A stretch of DNA of 64,000 nt from Cenococcum geophilum 1.58 (Eukaryota; Ascomycota; Dothideomycetes; Gloniales; Gloniaceae). Where the stretch lies: assembly GCA_001692895.1 (NCBI GenBank), contig KV748187.1, positions 65,557-129,556 on the forward strand, read 5' to 3'. The position numbers and the translations under genes are program-made. A model generated the notes under the pieces. It made no database searches. It had not been told where the DNA came from and worked only from the letters and a program-made list of their open reading frames with translations. This document shows, one piece after another, positions 22,501-33,809 of the stretch (positions are counted from its first letter, which is position 1; each line of letters begins with the position of its first letter).

Positions 22501-23688
22501 ATGTCGCCAACGACTGCCACCCCTACTCCTGCTACCAATACGCATACACTGCGTTCTTCGCGCCCTCCGCCCCTTCGTGTACAGCCCATAGCTCGCCGAG
22601 CAGCTCCAAAGAAGCAGCGTATTAACTGGACTTATGAAATAGAAGAAGCTATGGTTAAAGGCCTAATAGAGGCCGTTCGGAAAGGGCTCCGCGCAGATAG
22701 CTCGTATAAGAAGGAAGGCTGGCAGATAGCTCTAGACGCCGCGCAGGTAAAGACTCAATATCCAATTACTATACGGCAGCTTAAAAGTAAGCACGAAAGC
22801 CATAAAAAGGACTAAAAGGTATAGAAGGAGCTTTGCAGCCAATCTGGCTAGGAGTAGGACGATAATAAAGGCGTACCAGTTGCCTCCAAAGACGTCATAG
22901 ATAGATATTTTAAAGCCAATCCTAACGTCACGAAGTTTTAAGATGCTCCGCCGCCTTTCCTAGAGGAGCTTAATAAGCTATTTTAAGGCGTGGTTGCAAC
23001 GGGTAACTACGCTCTTGCTATTAATAAAGCTCTTAATTAAATAGAGAATAGGCCGCTAATTAATCCTGCGCTAATGGAGGAGGAAAGTGCTGCTACTATA
23101 CAGGACGGCAGAAGTAAGGAGGAAGAGTCTTCTAATAAGGAAGACGATAAGGTAGCTAATAAGGATAAACCTTAATCTTCTATAGAACAGCGTCAGTCAG
23201 CTTCATTAGCCAGTGATATTTCCTTAGATAATCGCTCTACTACACCTTCCAGTTAACGATCGTCGTCCTTAGCAAGCCTAAGCCTTCATCATACGCCTTC
23301 GTCAACGCCTGCTTAAACGTCTTCGCTGGCTATAAGAAAACGCGCTACTAAATAAGCTGCCTGGTTAAATAAACTAGATGCAAAGCATTAGCGACCTAGA
23401 GACAGGTAAAGGACAAAGAACCTACTAGGAGAGACTATAGAATTGGTATTAAAAGAGATTAGAGCTACGCGAGAGCTTCTTAGTCAAAAGCCGCCTCTAG
23501 AAAAGGCCTCAGTAGAGTTCCTTAACGAGTTCAATAACATAGACCTTAATAATCAAGTGCTTATTCTAGAAGCCTTTAAGACGGAATTGATAGCAAGGAC
23601 CTTTTTAATTACATCGGGGGCGTTACGGAAGAGGTTAATAGATAGGACTCTGGCAAAAATGAAGAAAAAGGAAGATATTAAGGGTTGA
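22501..23688 (+). pseudogene. H1 Myb/SANT-like DNA-binding protein relic
   Basis: One continuous frame of about 395 codons starts at an ATG and carries ten internal stops. All are TAA/TAG at positions suiting CAA, CAG or TGG, and there is no frameshift. Residues about 40-104 (TYEIEEAMVKGLIEAVRKG ... QLKSKHESHKKD) form a trihelix/Myb-like DNA-binding domain of the kind encoded beside Harbinger transposases. The middle is Ser/Glu/Lys-rich and low-complexity. The C-terminus (23443-23688) is a helical Leu-rich region that may mediate partner binding. In this superfamily the Myb-like protein helps bring the transposase to the ends. It is non-functional as it stands. Confidence 0.85.
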
Positions 23689-23829
23689 AGTTTACATAAA
23701 ATCAGCGACTACTTTTACTCTGCATTTACAATTGCTTTGCTATTAGTAAATTTATTTTTTAATAAGGTTTTTACATATAAATTAATAAGTCCTTAAACCT
23801 ATTATAAATACGCTCTGTAAAATTAAAGC

Positions 23830-25075
23830 AACCGCTTTTCTACACGTGATTATTAGAAAGTTATTATATTAAGAAGCTCTTCTAAGGCGCGCTCTATAGT
23901 AGTAAGATACATTAGTACATAATTTAGTATAGTAATTTGCCTATAGATTATATACCTAGACATTATAAAGGCCTCCCAATTACCTAACAATAGCTTCTCC
24001 ATATAAGCTCTGCAATTTCGTCCCATCTTTAATTTATAGCAACCTTACTCTCTTCCTCTACCATCTGCGCGTCCTCCTTATTAACCTCCTCATCCTCTAC
24101 TACACCGTAGTCCTCTAAATCATCAGGATTATACATATTTAAGAAGTTATGCACTGCTGTTAATGCATATACTAAAAGAACCTGCGTCGCCAGAGGGAAG
24201 TTCTATCTTACTACCTTAAAGTATTAAAATCGTCTCTTAAAGACTCCAAAGGTACGCTTAATAACATTCCTAAGTCCTACATAACGTAGATTAAACAGCT
24301 CCTTTACATTCTACGGCCTTGTATTTACCTAAGCTTATTTACAAAGATAATATCAAACGCCTCGGTATGGTACTAACGTTATAAAGGTATTCGAATAACC
24401 AGCGTCAGCAAGATAATATCGACCTTATGGAGCTTTAAAGCCTTTCTTCTTCGCCGAATTAATAACTCTACAGTTATGGGCAGTACCTTCCCATCCAGCC
24501 AAAACGTACACAAAGTTTATATCAAAATTAACAGCAGCCAGAACGTTCTGCGTTAATATACCTTTCCTACCACGCCAGGGAGCTTACTGCTTATACCCGC
24601 CTTTAATCGCAATTAGTAGATGCATACCGTCGAGCGCTCTAATACAATCAGCGAAGAACGGATATCGCTTTAGGTCATCTACAATCTTATCTAGCGTGGT
24701 ATTTTTAGGTAGATTAACGAGCTCCTTATGCAATTTAATGAGCCCAGGAAGAACTGAATATACTGCTCTATATACTAAATTAGCTTTAGCAAAAGGACTG
24801 CTTTAAAGTACGTATTACCTACTCCTTAATCGTTAATAAGGCGTACTGCGTTTCCTCACAAACCAACCAGTATAACTAATTATTACTAAATATTAGCAGG
24901 AATATTAATAGCTTCTCTACTGCCGATAGAAGTTTCGTGTCCTTTAAGCCACCATTAATTTAGAGCCATTCGAGCAACTTCCTAAACACCTCTGGCCGCA
25001 TCCTCGTCAAATTATAGAGCCTCTGTGGGTGACCATAGAGCAACTACGTCGTCCACGACGTCCCCCGCCACATAT
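23830..25075 (-). pseudogene. H1 DDE transposase relic (PIF/Harbinger, DDE_4-like)
   Basis: The minus-strand frame begins near 25075 with an MRPEVFRKLLEWL-like segment. At about 24665-24600 it reads FADCIRALDGMHLLIAIKGG, which contains the first catalytic Asp (ALDG-x-H). At 24570-24460 come APWRGRKG, NVLAAVNFDINFVYVLAGW and EGTAHN, where the second Asp is usual after H. At 24435-24400 it reads YYLADAGYSNT. This order (ALDGTH ... RKG ... LAGWEG-x-AHD ... YLaDaGY) is diagnostic for PIF/Harbinger. RIP-type stops interrupt it, and the second Asp now reads Asn. Confidence 0.87.
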
Positions 25076-25263
25076 TAGTGTGTTAAGTACGAACACCAGC
25101 TGGTCGGATCCGAACGGCGACAGTAAGGATTAAGAAGAGGACATCGTATAGGGCCTGCAGCTGCTGCAGTAATACCGTCGTCGGTGAGGGTGGTGGTGGT
25201 GGGGGCATGGTAGGCAATCGGACGGGCGCACGAGCAGAGCTCCAGATTCGACTTAACGATTAA

Positions 25264-26000
25264 CTGGAGTGTTCGGTTGCACCTCCATATTCAATATGGA
25301 GGCTCCATATTGTAACCGAAATGGAGCTCAAATCTGAATATGAGGTGGGTGTTCGGTAAATCTGACGACTTTTGAATATGGAGCTCCTCCATTTCGGTAA
25401 GCGCGTCAAATTTGCAAGCTATACTGTATACAGTAGTTGAAATGAGGTTCTTGGCACCGTTTTAATATGGAGCTTCGAGCTCCCGTTCCATATTCCATAT
25501 CAATATGGAGCTCCCACATACGCGCCAAAGTGACGACTTCTCGTGATATGGCGACTCCACACGCCTCGACCGCGATACTGCTGTCGCATTTGCAAGCCTT
25601 ATATGACGTTATTATTTTATTAGACGCGCATTTCTGTGCACTGCGGGCGTCGCAGGCGTCACAGTAACTCTACTACGGCTCCTACGGGAGGTGGACGAAG
25701 GTGTAGAAAGCGTCGATCGCAGAGAGGGCGTTGGCCAAGGAGGAGGCTCTATTATTACACCAAAGTAGGGAGTCGCGATAGAGGCCTGGTGGCAAAGAGG
25801 GGCTTATTCGAATCGCTCACCGATGTCAATCATGCATTATGCGAAGTCAAATATGGAGCCTCATCTGGAGCCGTAACCGAACAGTCGACTCAATTACATA
25901 TTCAAATGGTAGCCGCCACTAATTACAAAACGGGTGACACTAAAAAACGCACGGATTGACAGATTATGAATATGGAGGCGATTTGCAACCGAACACTACC
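25264..26000. mobile_element. Harbinger MITE H3 (737 bp) nested in H1
   Basis: The ends GTGTTCGGTTGCA (left) and its complement (right) match the Harbinger terminal motif. TAA flanks both sides (25261-25263 and 26001-26003). The homologous unoccupied site GATTAATCTGGA is present in H2 near 28249, so the 3-bp duplication is directly readable. The interior has repeated CCATATTGAATATGGAG-type palindromes and GGAGCTCC boxes. Open frames in it (25467-25667, 25636-25959) lack any known domain and are probably fortuitous. It has the fewest RIP changes in the window. Confidence 0.9.
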
Positions 26001-26239
26001 TAATCTGGAAAAAAAAGCTCCAGATTAATCTGACGCCAAGACCTCAGATTCAACTACTACATATAGTAAAGCGTGCGAATTTAACGCGGTTGCCGATCTG
26101 GAGGAGCTCCAGATCAGAAAGTCGTCAGATTGACCGAACAGTCGCCTCCAGATCAGATTGGGGCTCCAGATCAACTCGGTTCTGGAGCCTCCAGATTCAA
26201 TCTGGAGCTGCAACCGAACGCACCCTTTAAAAGCTAAGG

Positions 26240-27480
26240 TCCGATTTTCATTTGCTCTAAAAGCTTTGGCTCCTAAGGCTCGCTTAATAGAGGCTCTGCA
26301 GAATTAAGTTAGTTAAGGCTTAAAAGCACCTACTATTGCATATAAGTAATCACATCGCGTTAATATCGTGCTATTTGTTTAAGAGCCTTCTAATCGCAAG
26401 CAGAGTCAGCAGCGCCTTTAACGTAGTCATTACCTCCTCTGCACTAGATCACCTCTTTAATATATCTTAGTATTTATTTAATCTAGGCTTAAATTCGCCA
26501 CTGCTTAAGCTCCTCCTAAGCCTTCTGCTATGCCCATTTAGCTTCCGCTTAAGTCTTTAGTGCTCCCTTTTTTATAGTAATGCGTTTAAGGTATAGCTAA
26601 GCTAGCTTAATTATATTTAGATTAGGTGAATTACTAGGCTAAATAAGGCGCTAAAGGCCTACTACGTTAAAGTAAATCTGCTAGTAATATAATATATAAG
26701 CTAGAGCCTTATCCTCCTAAATAATAGTATCTAGGTAATTAATTTAATACTTAAGGCTAAAAGAAATAAGGATTAGTAGAAGGATTATAGTAAAATAGTA
26801 GTACTAATTAATGCCGCCTTTCTCGCTGTTTCTTTAAAAGGCGTTATTTTCTTTTATTATATAGAATTAAGGCTTTCTACCTAGCTTATTGCGAAGCCTA
26901 AGTTATTATATACTAGTGTTAAGGTGCTAAGCCTTATAAAGCTTTAGCTTAATTACTTTATTAATTACTTTAAGCTTACGCTTTAAAGCCTTCTTCTCTA
27001 CTATAGTTTCTAGCTTTTATATATAGTAGGGTAACTTCTAATTATATAAGAAGGCGCCCTAAAATATAAACTCCATAGCCCTAGAAAAGCGCGGTTAAAT
27101 TACTATCTTATTTACCTTCTTACTAGCTAAACGCCAGAGCCTATAGCCGCCTCTTTTATAGCCTAAGACGACGCCTATTTCGTCGCTCTAGATAACAGCC
27201 TTCTAATCCTTAATTGTCTAGTGTTCGTACTTTAAGGCGAATTAAAGGCGAGCTTTTTTTATCTTTAGTAAAAGGCAAGGCTTTCTTATTAGCTTTATCT
27301 TATAATATTTATAGCGGTAAAGAACTCGCTAGACGGTTTTTTTAGAGTAGCTGTACTTAGCAGCAATATATGCGGAGGACTTCTCTCTACCATATTAATT
27401 GGAGGTAGCTTTCTTAATAATTCGCTATTTAAACTCGTGGGTAATTTTAATCTTTTTTTTAGTGCGAGGAGTGTTAATAA
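26240..27480 (-). pseudogene. M1 transposase relic (DDE, Tc1/mariner type)
   Basis: On the minus strand, 27450-27310 reads like a helix-turn-helix: EFKQRIIKKATS, then SSAYIAAKYSYSKKTV. About 27200-27090 reads (S)DEIGVVLGYKRGGYRLWR, carrying the first catalytic Asp region, followed by PRFSRAIEFIFQGAF where FMFWG-like sequence is usual. The frame is broken by RIP-type stops. The C-terminal part is decayed and interrupted at 26226 by H1. Its family and the TA target agree. Confidence 0.78.
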
Positions 27481-27926
27481 TATAGCTATTAAGAAGGAGA
27501 GGACGATATACTAGGTCTTAGCTATAGATATAGGCCTTTTTAAAGATATATTGCAGAGCATAACGCTTAATTTTAGTAATGCGTTTAATATAGTTAAGGG
27601 TCGCTCCTATAGCCTTTATAGCTGGGGCCTAAGCCTTAGTTATAAGCTAATAAAAGCCTATTATTAGCAAACCTAAATCTAAGCTTAGGGGAGTTCTTAC
27701 TAGCAGTTTTAAGGCGGATCTCCTTAATCCGGTGGCGCTATTATCGGTGTAATAGAAGCAATTGAGCTATAGAAAGCATTTTGCCGTTAGAATATTTGGG
27801 CGGTTAAAGGGCGGTAAGCTCAAACTTCCTAATTAGGAAGGTGCAAAGACTTTTGACAGCGACCTCCGTAGTGGCGCTTAATCTAGTAGTTGTGGTCAAT
27901 CTGAAATAAAGCCGGCTGTTCGGTTG

Positions 27927-28029
27927 TGTAACGTACGTATCCCGCACCACGTCGCCATACGGCCAAAAAGACAGAGAGTACTCGCGAACTTGAGCAACTC
28001 TTACGGGATCTAATATATGTACTCTTACA
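27927..28029. repeat. 103-bp solo LTR in H2
   Basis: Starts TGTAACG and ends CTTACA. It is flanked by GGTTG (27922-27926) and GGTTA (28030-28034), a 5-bp duplication with one G-to-A change. H1 lacks it at the homologous place (GGTTGACCGTTCTAA near 22354). No other copy of this LTR is in the window. Confidence 0.75.
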
Positions 28030-28286
28030 GGTTAATTATTCTAATAAAAAGGCCTTGGATGAGGATTAAAATTAGCGATATCTTCTACCTAATTAGATCT
28101 AGATAGCGATAGAAAGAATTAAGAAGAGGACATCATATAGGGCCTGCAGCTGCTGTAGTAATACCGTCGTCGGTAAGGGCGGTGGCAGTAGGGGCATAGT
28201 AGATTGGTGGACGGGCGCACGAGCAGAGCTCCAGATTCGACTTGACGATTAATCTGGAGAAAAAAGCTCCAGATTAACTTAATCTG

Positions 28287-28406
28287 GGACGCTGTTAGCC
28301 ATACACCCCCTAAACGATACGCGTACACCCCCCAATTAATACACATACACCCCCCACCCAAACAAGCTTAGATCCTTCCACTTCAAGTTAGAATATCACA
28401 CGTGTT
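28287..28406 (+). repeat. MULE left TIR
   Basis: Inverse of 30602-30700. It has an additional copy of an AATACACATACACCCCCC-like unit, making the left TIR 21-22 bp longer. Confidence 0.9.
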
Positions 28407-30485
28407 CGCGCGCAACTATCGCGCGCCCATACCTAAATCAACACCACGCATTTTCCCTACTTTCCCTACATCTACTATAGCTCTCAACCCACCTCCGTTG
28501 AAGCTGTACGATTGCGCAAGCCTTGCTCTTAATAATATTCACGAGTTTGTTAAAGGGCAGGGCTATACGGTGTCAACTTTCCGCTTAAAAACCGATAAGC
28601 AGTTACCACCTACTATGCGCAAAATGTGGTTTTAGTGCGCCAAAGGCGACAACCACAAAAGGACTGCCAGAAAGCGCCTCACTGGCTCTCGTATAACTGA
28701 CTGCCCTTTTGAACTTACCCTTATACGTACAGTAATTGGGTGGTAGGTAGAAGTATAGGAACCGACTTATAATTATTAAGCTGCTTAGTGGGCTCTCCCC
28801 TATATAGGCATTGCTTAAGGCTCTTAGTGAATATAGAGGCGACGATCTTAAATCTAAATACTACTTTGCGCATAAGGAAGACGATCGCGGTTACCTTAAA
28901 TGCTTATTCTTTGCTTATTTAGAGTCTCTTAAATACTTTTAGAAGAATCTTGACGTCTTACTACTTATACCTATAAGACAAACAAGTTTAAGATGCCCTT
29001 TCTCTACGTAGTAGGCGTCGACAATACTGGGCAGAATTTTAAGCTTGCTTATTGCTTCCTACCGGGCGAAATAGAAGACGACTACGACTTTGCAATTTGA
29101 TAGATTTATCTTCTCTACTTTTGATATAATGTGGTTCTAAAGGTTATAATTACCAATAAGGAGCAAGCTCTTAAGAATGCACTACGGCGATACTTCCGGT
29201 CAGTCCCTTAGCTACTCTACCTTTAGTATATAGCTAAGAACGCCCTTACGTATATATAGGGTAATTAGGTTATAAGAGTAGACTAATTAGATAAGAAAAA
29301 GGTTAAGGCGTAAAAGCACTGTGATAACTTTATAAAGTGCTAGGCTAAGTGCTATAGCTAAAAGTCTTTGGAGAGGTTTACCGCTGCCTAGGATTAGCTT
29401 ATAGAGGATTACCGCGATTAAGTGCGCCTTACTAACTACTTATATAATAAGTGGTGGCTATATTGGAGGGAGTTTATAAGTTACTATACTGATATTTAGA
29501 TGCACTTTAGAATTTAGTAAGTAAAAAGTTGAGCTATATAATAAAACATTCGCGCGCTAACTAAGTGTGCTTTTCCTAGTGTCTTATTATAACTTAAGGG
29601 CGTGCATTTTAAATTAAAGCGCTTTCTTATAGTATCTAATGGCGACTTATTTAATATAGTTTAGAATATTAAGAACCTTATTAGGAACGATATGAATAAC
29701 TATACTATAATGATCGCGAGGTAGAAAGACCGTGTACCGTATAACGTTCGCGAGCTAGAGTTTAAAGATATCCTTACTAAAGTAACGCCTCTATGCCTCC
29801 ATTATCTTAAGGATTAACTATAGCTTGTAAAGGCAGATAATTACCGGCTAAATTATAGCGGCTAATAGACTGCAGTATACGGCCTTCTATACTGCTATAC
29901 TTTCTATAGGTAGCTATACCGAAGCGCCACGTTAGTACTAAAAATACAGCTTACCGAAATAGACGTATACTAGTAGTTCGATTGTCCTCTACTAGACCCT
30001 CCTACTAGCCTACCTATTAATTCTCTGCTTCTTATCTAAGAGCCTCTAGCTGTTAAGCGTAGCTGCGGCCGCCTAGCTAGCTTTATAGCTATCTCTATAA
30101 ATAGACGTCGCATTAATACCTTAACTTATCGCGAGCCCTTAGCATTTAAGCAAAATACTAGATATACTACCCGTGGGCGTAGGCGTGGGTATGGGCGCGG
30201 GTGTACCCGCGGAGGTAGCTCGCAGACGATAAGCAGAGGTAGTAGTAGTTAAATTAGTTCGCGTACTGCCTTACAGACTACTGCGCAATCCAATTAATCG
30301 ACTTAGGAGTAAGTAGGTGGTATTATAGGGAGTATTATAGGTGGTAAGAATGGTGGTGTAAGTTAAGATGCTGCCGCAGATAACTTGTAGGGTGCTAGCG
30401 GTAGTATTTAATAGGCTTACGGAGGTTGTGGGGCCTTACCCTTTCAGGAGAATTTTGTTGAGGGGTCCTTTAGCGCATTTTAGCT
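28402..30485 (+). pseudogene. MULE transposase relic with FAR1-type N-terminus
   Basis: 28540-28730 reads GYTVSTFRLKTDKQLPPTM ... FQCAKGD ... TDCPFEL, a FAR1/WRKY-GCM1-like zinc-binding region; the Gln codon after MWF is now TAG. From about 28965 it reads TYKTNKFKMPFLYVVGVDNTG and LAYCFLPGEIEDDY, the MULE DDE core. About 29130-29180 gives VIITNKEQALKNAL, where a catalytic Asp is usual before (K/R)E. At least one frame change lies near 28740-28960. The C-terminus (30170-30420) is Arg/Gly- then Ser/Gln/Gly-rich. The first ATG of this frame is unclear, because the open stretch begins in the TIR without an ATG. Confidence 0.85.
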
Positions 30486-30601
30486 TTAATTTAAACTCTA
30501 CAAGATATACTATGGTTAAAATTAAGACTTGATTCTGGTGATATAGTTATAGAAGTTGCATTTTAAAAGTTTGATTTTCGCGACGAAGATGCATATAAGT
30601 T

Positions 30602-30700
30602 AAACACACGTGATATTCTAACTTGAAGTGGAAGGATCTAAGCTTGTTTGGGTGGGGGGTGTACGCGTATTGTTTAGGGGGTGTATGGCTAACAGCGTCC
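30602..30700 (-). repeat. MULE right TIR
   Basis: Inverse of 28287-28406 without the extra unit. It carries CACGTG-like and GGGGGGTGTACGCG boxes. Confidence 0.9.
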
Positions 30701-30904
30701 TTAATCTGACGCCAAGAGCTTAAGTTCAACTACTATATACGGTAAAGCGTGCGAATTTGACGCGGTTGCCGATCTGGAGGAGCTCCAGATTAAAAAGTCG
30801 CCAGATTGACCGAATAGTTACCTCTAGATCAGATTGAGGCTCTAGATTAACTCGGTTCTAGAGCCTCTAGATTTAATCTAGAGCTGCAACTAAACGCACC
30901 CTTA

Positions 30905-33265
30905 GTTAACCTAGGGGGGCGGAAATAAGGCGGCGGCCCTATATGGTACGCGTAGAAGATAGGTATAAGGTTGGGCGTTATAAAGGGGAAGTCTTAACTG
31001 CTTTAGTTTCGGTTTTAGATATAACGCCTTTAGCTATTATATATGTGGTTGTGTATACGTATAGTAAATAACTTAGAGTTAGGTGTTTTATTAGCTAGCC
31101 TAAATTAAGCGGGTGTATATGGGGGACTTATAGTTTTAGCAGTATTTATATTCTTAGGGGTAGGGCGGTAGTCCAATCTTCTAGAATCTCCGCTTCATTT
31201 ACTGCATATATTAGCTTGCTAGTATTAGGTACCTCTTTTACTATTAGCTAACGGTATCTAAGCGTTGGCCGTGCGATGCGTCTGTATAGTGCTACTTAGT
31301 TATAGTTAGGGATATACTATAGGAGACAGTTATAGGTATAGTAATTAGAGTTAAACTTAAGCTCTAGAACGGGAAAGTCTATTTTTAGGTTGTGCTTTTT
31401 AAGCTAGGGCATTCTAAGAATTACTGGTATTAAGGGTAATAACTTTATAATATAGAAAAGCATAGATTCTGTATAGTGGCCGATTATTATTTTTACTGTA
31501 AAGTAATAGGTAATAAAGCTAGATGGGAGTCCGTTAGTAAGGCGGAGTGGTTTTAGAACTAGGAGTCTTTTTATTATAATATTATGCTTTTTTATAAGCG
31601 AGTCTTCGTCTATAAACGCTAGTGCTATACTACTACTATTAATAAGGCTTAATGTTTTAATAAAGACTTCTAGGAGTAGGTTACGTGGTAAGGAGAGGTA
31701 AATCTAGATAAGGATGGCATTTCTATTGTTATTTATTATTCTAAGGCTAAGTACTAGCTGGCTTAAAATAAGGTTTAACTAATCTAGTAATATAGATCTA
31801 ATCCTTTTATCCTCCTTCCCGTATGGTTTTGACCCTTAAAGGTAACTTAATCTAAGAGTTAGCCTTTTAATAACTAGATCGTGGGGCTTGGCTAGTGGCT
31901 ATAGTCTTAGCTAGTATATCCTAATATATTAGTCTCTAACGGTGTATATATACTAGGGGGTACTTCTTTAATAATATAGCTAGTCTTATAATTAGTAATA
32001 GTACAGAGTATTTATCTGTAGTTTGTATATGGGACTATCGGCTAGGGCTGTATTAAGGAGGGAAATTATAAAGGTAGGTCTTTGTATCCGAACCCGCGTC
32101 CTTATCCCTGGTTACTGCCTTAATTACTATCCCCTTTACTAAAGAATCCGCTATAGCTAGGAGGGGGTTGGCGCGGTAGCATTAAAAGGGGATTTAGGTT
32201 TATTTAGGGGTTATAAGTATCTTTTTAGTGGCTAGATTGGCTATATGCTATACAGAGTTTATTATCTATATAATATCTTTAGATATTATTAGGGAGGCTA
32301 CTACTACCGCTGCCGAATTTAACGGCGTTAAGGTCTATTAGGTTATTCTATAGTGCTAGTGCTAAGGTGTTATTATTAGGTAATATAGGTTAATATCCGC
32401 CAGCAGTGTTTAGCTTGGCGGTATTTAGCTTAGTATAATAGGCATAGTTTTATAGGTTATAAGCGAATACGTCTATTTGCTTACTCTAGCCCTTATAGTT
32501 AGTATTATTAATCTTATAGCTAAGGGTAAGGGCTAGGTCCTTTATTTTAGGGGAAACATTCTTCTTAAGTAAATCTACCTTTTTTTCCTTAGTCTTGTTT
32601 ACTTTAATTATTAACTTATTAAGCTCTACTTTTTAGGACCAGTAGTTACGCTCGCCTTAATATAAAGTATCTAACTTATTTTTAGCCGCTTGGGTTATAT
32701 CTATAGTCTTATAGTGTCTTCTTATATATATAAACATGGATTCTTAGTTAGAAAAGGTCTATTTACTTAGATTGTTCGGGTGTATACGTAGTATATTAAG
32801 GCTATATTTAACATAGTCGTAGGCCTTATTTATTAGCATATCTGATATATAGAGGACTTCGTCTATTAGGGTCTTAAAGCACTTTATATCCCTCTAAAAA
32901 ACACCTTAGATCTTTATTTCCCATATTTTAAATTTTTCTTACTTTTTAATTAGTAATCCCTTGCCATTAAATAGGGTTGAATTTTTTACGTTACGCTTTT
33001 TCCTATAGGGTTTAGCTAGAAGAGGGGAGCTAGTTATAGGGTTTGTGTTTTTATTAGCAATAGCTTAAGTAAGTATAGTAATCTAAGAGCTTAGACTTTA
33101 TATAGTCTTAGTGTATATAAAAGCTTACTATTTATATTGTTATATATGTAGTTTAGGCATTATAAGGGAGTTAATTCTATACTAAGCTTCTTTATGTTAG
33201 GACTTTATATTTTAACCTTTATTATAAACCGTTTAGAGACCGCTCTTAACGCTAGTTAAAAAGGT
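30905..33265 (-). pseudogene. G1 gag and protease region
   Basis: Minus-strand frame with RIP stops. About 31580-31340 reads (I)DEDSLIKKHN, then LPLIPVILRMP-x-LKKHNLKIDF, the retropepsin domain and its characteristic ILGMPWL-like end of chromoviruses. Upstream (33060-31700) is the gag-like part, Lys/Asn-rich with no visible CCHC knuckle. The frame continues across H2 into the RT at 21327. G2 separates this part from the G1 leader. Confidence 0.75.
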
Positions 33266-33272
33266 TATATAT

Positions 33273-33467
33273 TGTTACAAGACGGGGGCAGTGGCTATAA
33301 AGCGTGGGTATTTAAGGAGTTTATAAAACGTTGCGCGATCGATTATAAGGGTCAAGGGCGTAAGGAGGTGATATACCTACGCGTAGCTAACATAAGCTAT
33401 ACATGAGGTATACGCAAGAGCATAGGGCTCTCCTATAGAGGCCCCTACAGTGGGGTTCTATAATATT
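33273..33467 (-). repeat. G2 3' LTR
   Basis: Outer end TGTTAC, inner end TATTATAGAACCC on the element strand, next to a G-run (polypurine tract, 33468-33478). It contains the palindrome CTACGCGTAG at 33377-33386. Confidence 0.92.
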
Positions 33468-33628
33468 ACCCCCCCTTTTATAGAGGCGGAGCTCTGGCGA
33501 CGCTGTGGTTACTATATATATAGAAGAGACACTTAAGATATAGAAAAGAAGAAAAGGGAGGTATTGCTAAAGGCTTAAAATAATGTTATATAATAGGGCT
33601 TAGCATCTAAGAATCCAACTAATTAGAT

Positions 33629-33651
33629 AACTTTAACCGCCGGTTAAAGTT
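33629..33651 (-). promoter_or_regulatory. Conserved 23-bp palindrome in the G2 3' UTR
   Basis: Perfect arms AACTTTAACC and GGTTAAAGTT around three bases. The flanks TCTAATTAG and CTAGACATCTTA match those in G3 and the copia elements. Confidence 0.85.
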
Positions 33652-33809
33652 TCTAGACATCTTAATAATATTCTAGTCATATAATCGCACTTTACCGCAA
33701 TCTAATAGCAATTTAATAGTAATTTGCCCTTATATAGTAATATATAACGGTTTAACTCCATAATGGCTTCTATAGAGGATTAGGTATAAAGTCTCTACTT
33801 AGGCCCAGT

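Larger units (their letters stand above)
22233..26225 (+). mobile_element. PIF/Harbinger transposon H1, invaded by MITE H3
   Basis: The ends are GGGTGTGTTCGGTTGCA and the complement of GGGTGCGTTCGGTTGCA. TTTA lies outside both ends (22229-22232 and 26226-26229); the family duplicates TWA, so the extra T may be chance. It has the two-gene layout of the superfamily: a Myb/SANT-like gene (+) and a DDE transposase (-), convergent. H3 at 25264-26000 lies between the transposase start and the right end. It is clearly less RIP-mutated than M1 or G1. Confidence 0.9.
21412..27868 (-). mobile_element. Tc1/mariner-type transposon M1, split by H1
   Basis: The TIRs start TGGAGGTCGCTRTYAAAAG and include the perfect palindrome CTTCCTAATTAGGAAG (TIR about 50 bp). 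TA lies immediately outside (21410-21411 and 27869-27870). H1 carries the uninterrupted homologous target GATAATTAGTGGCG near 22305, which confirms the TA duplication. A minus-strand transposase relic occupies 27830-26240, and the remainder is left of H1 (22229-21460). M1 without H1 is about 2.46 kb. Confidence 0.88.
28287..30700 (+). mobile_element. Mutator-like element (MULE) nested in H2
   Basis: Long TIRs begin GGACGCTGTTAGCCATACAC and run 120 bp left (28287-28406) and 99 bp right (30602-30700). The left carries an extra 22-bp repeat unit. TTAATCTG flanks both ends (28279-28286 and 30701-30708), the 8-9 bp size usual for MULEs. One plus-strand transposase relic fills the interior. Confidence 0.92.
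21331..30901. mobile_element. Harbinger-derived non-autonomous element H2, itself invaded
   Basis: The ends GGGCGTATTTGGTTGCA and its mutated complement (...TGCAACTAAACGCACCC) are flanked by TTA (21328-21330 and 30902-30904), the PIF/Harbinger TWA target. Both ends are homologous to H1. Without M1, the MULE and the solo LTR, about 0.6-0.7 kb is left, namely the two ends of H1 joined by an internal deletion. It is therefore a MITE-type deletion derivative, inserted into the G1 polyprotein region. Confidence 0.87.

Noticed and set aside
25467-25959. Protein-coding genes inside MITE H3
   Set aside because: Short frames lacking known domains, spanning palindromic repeats of a non-autonomous element.
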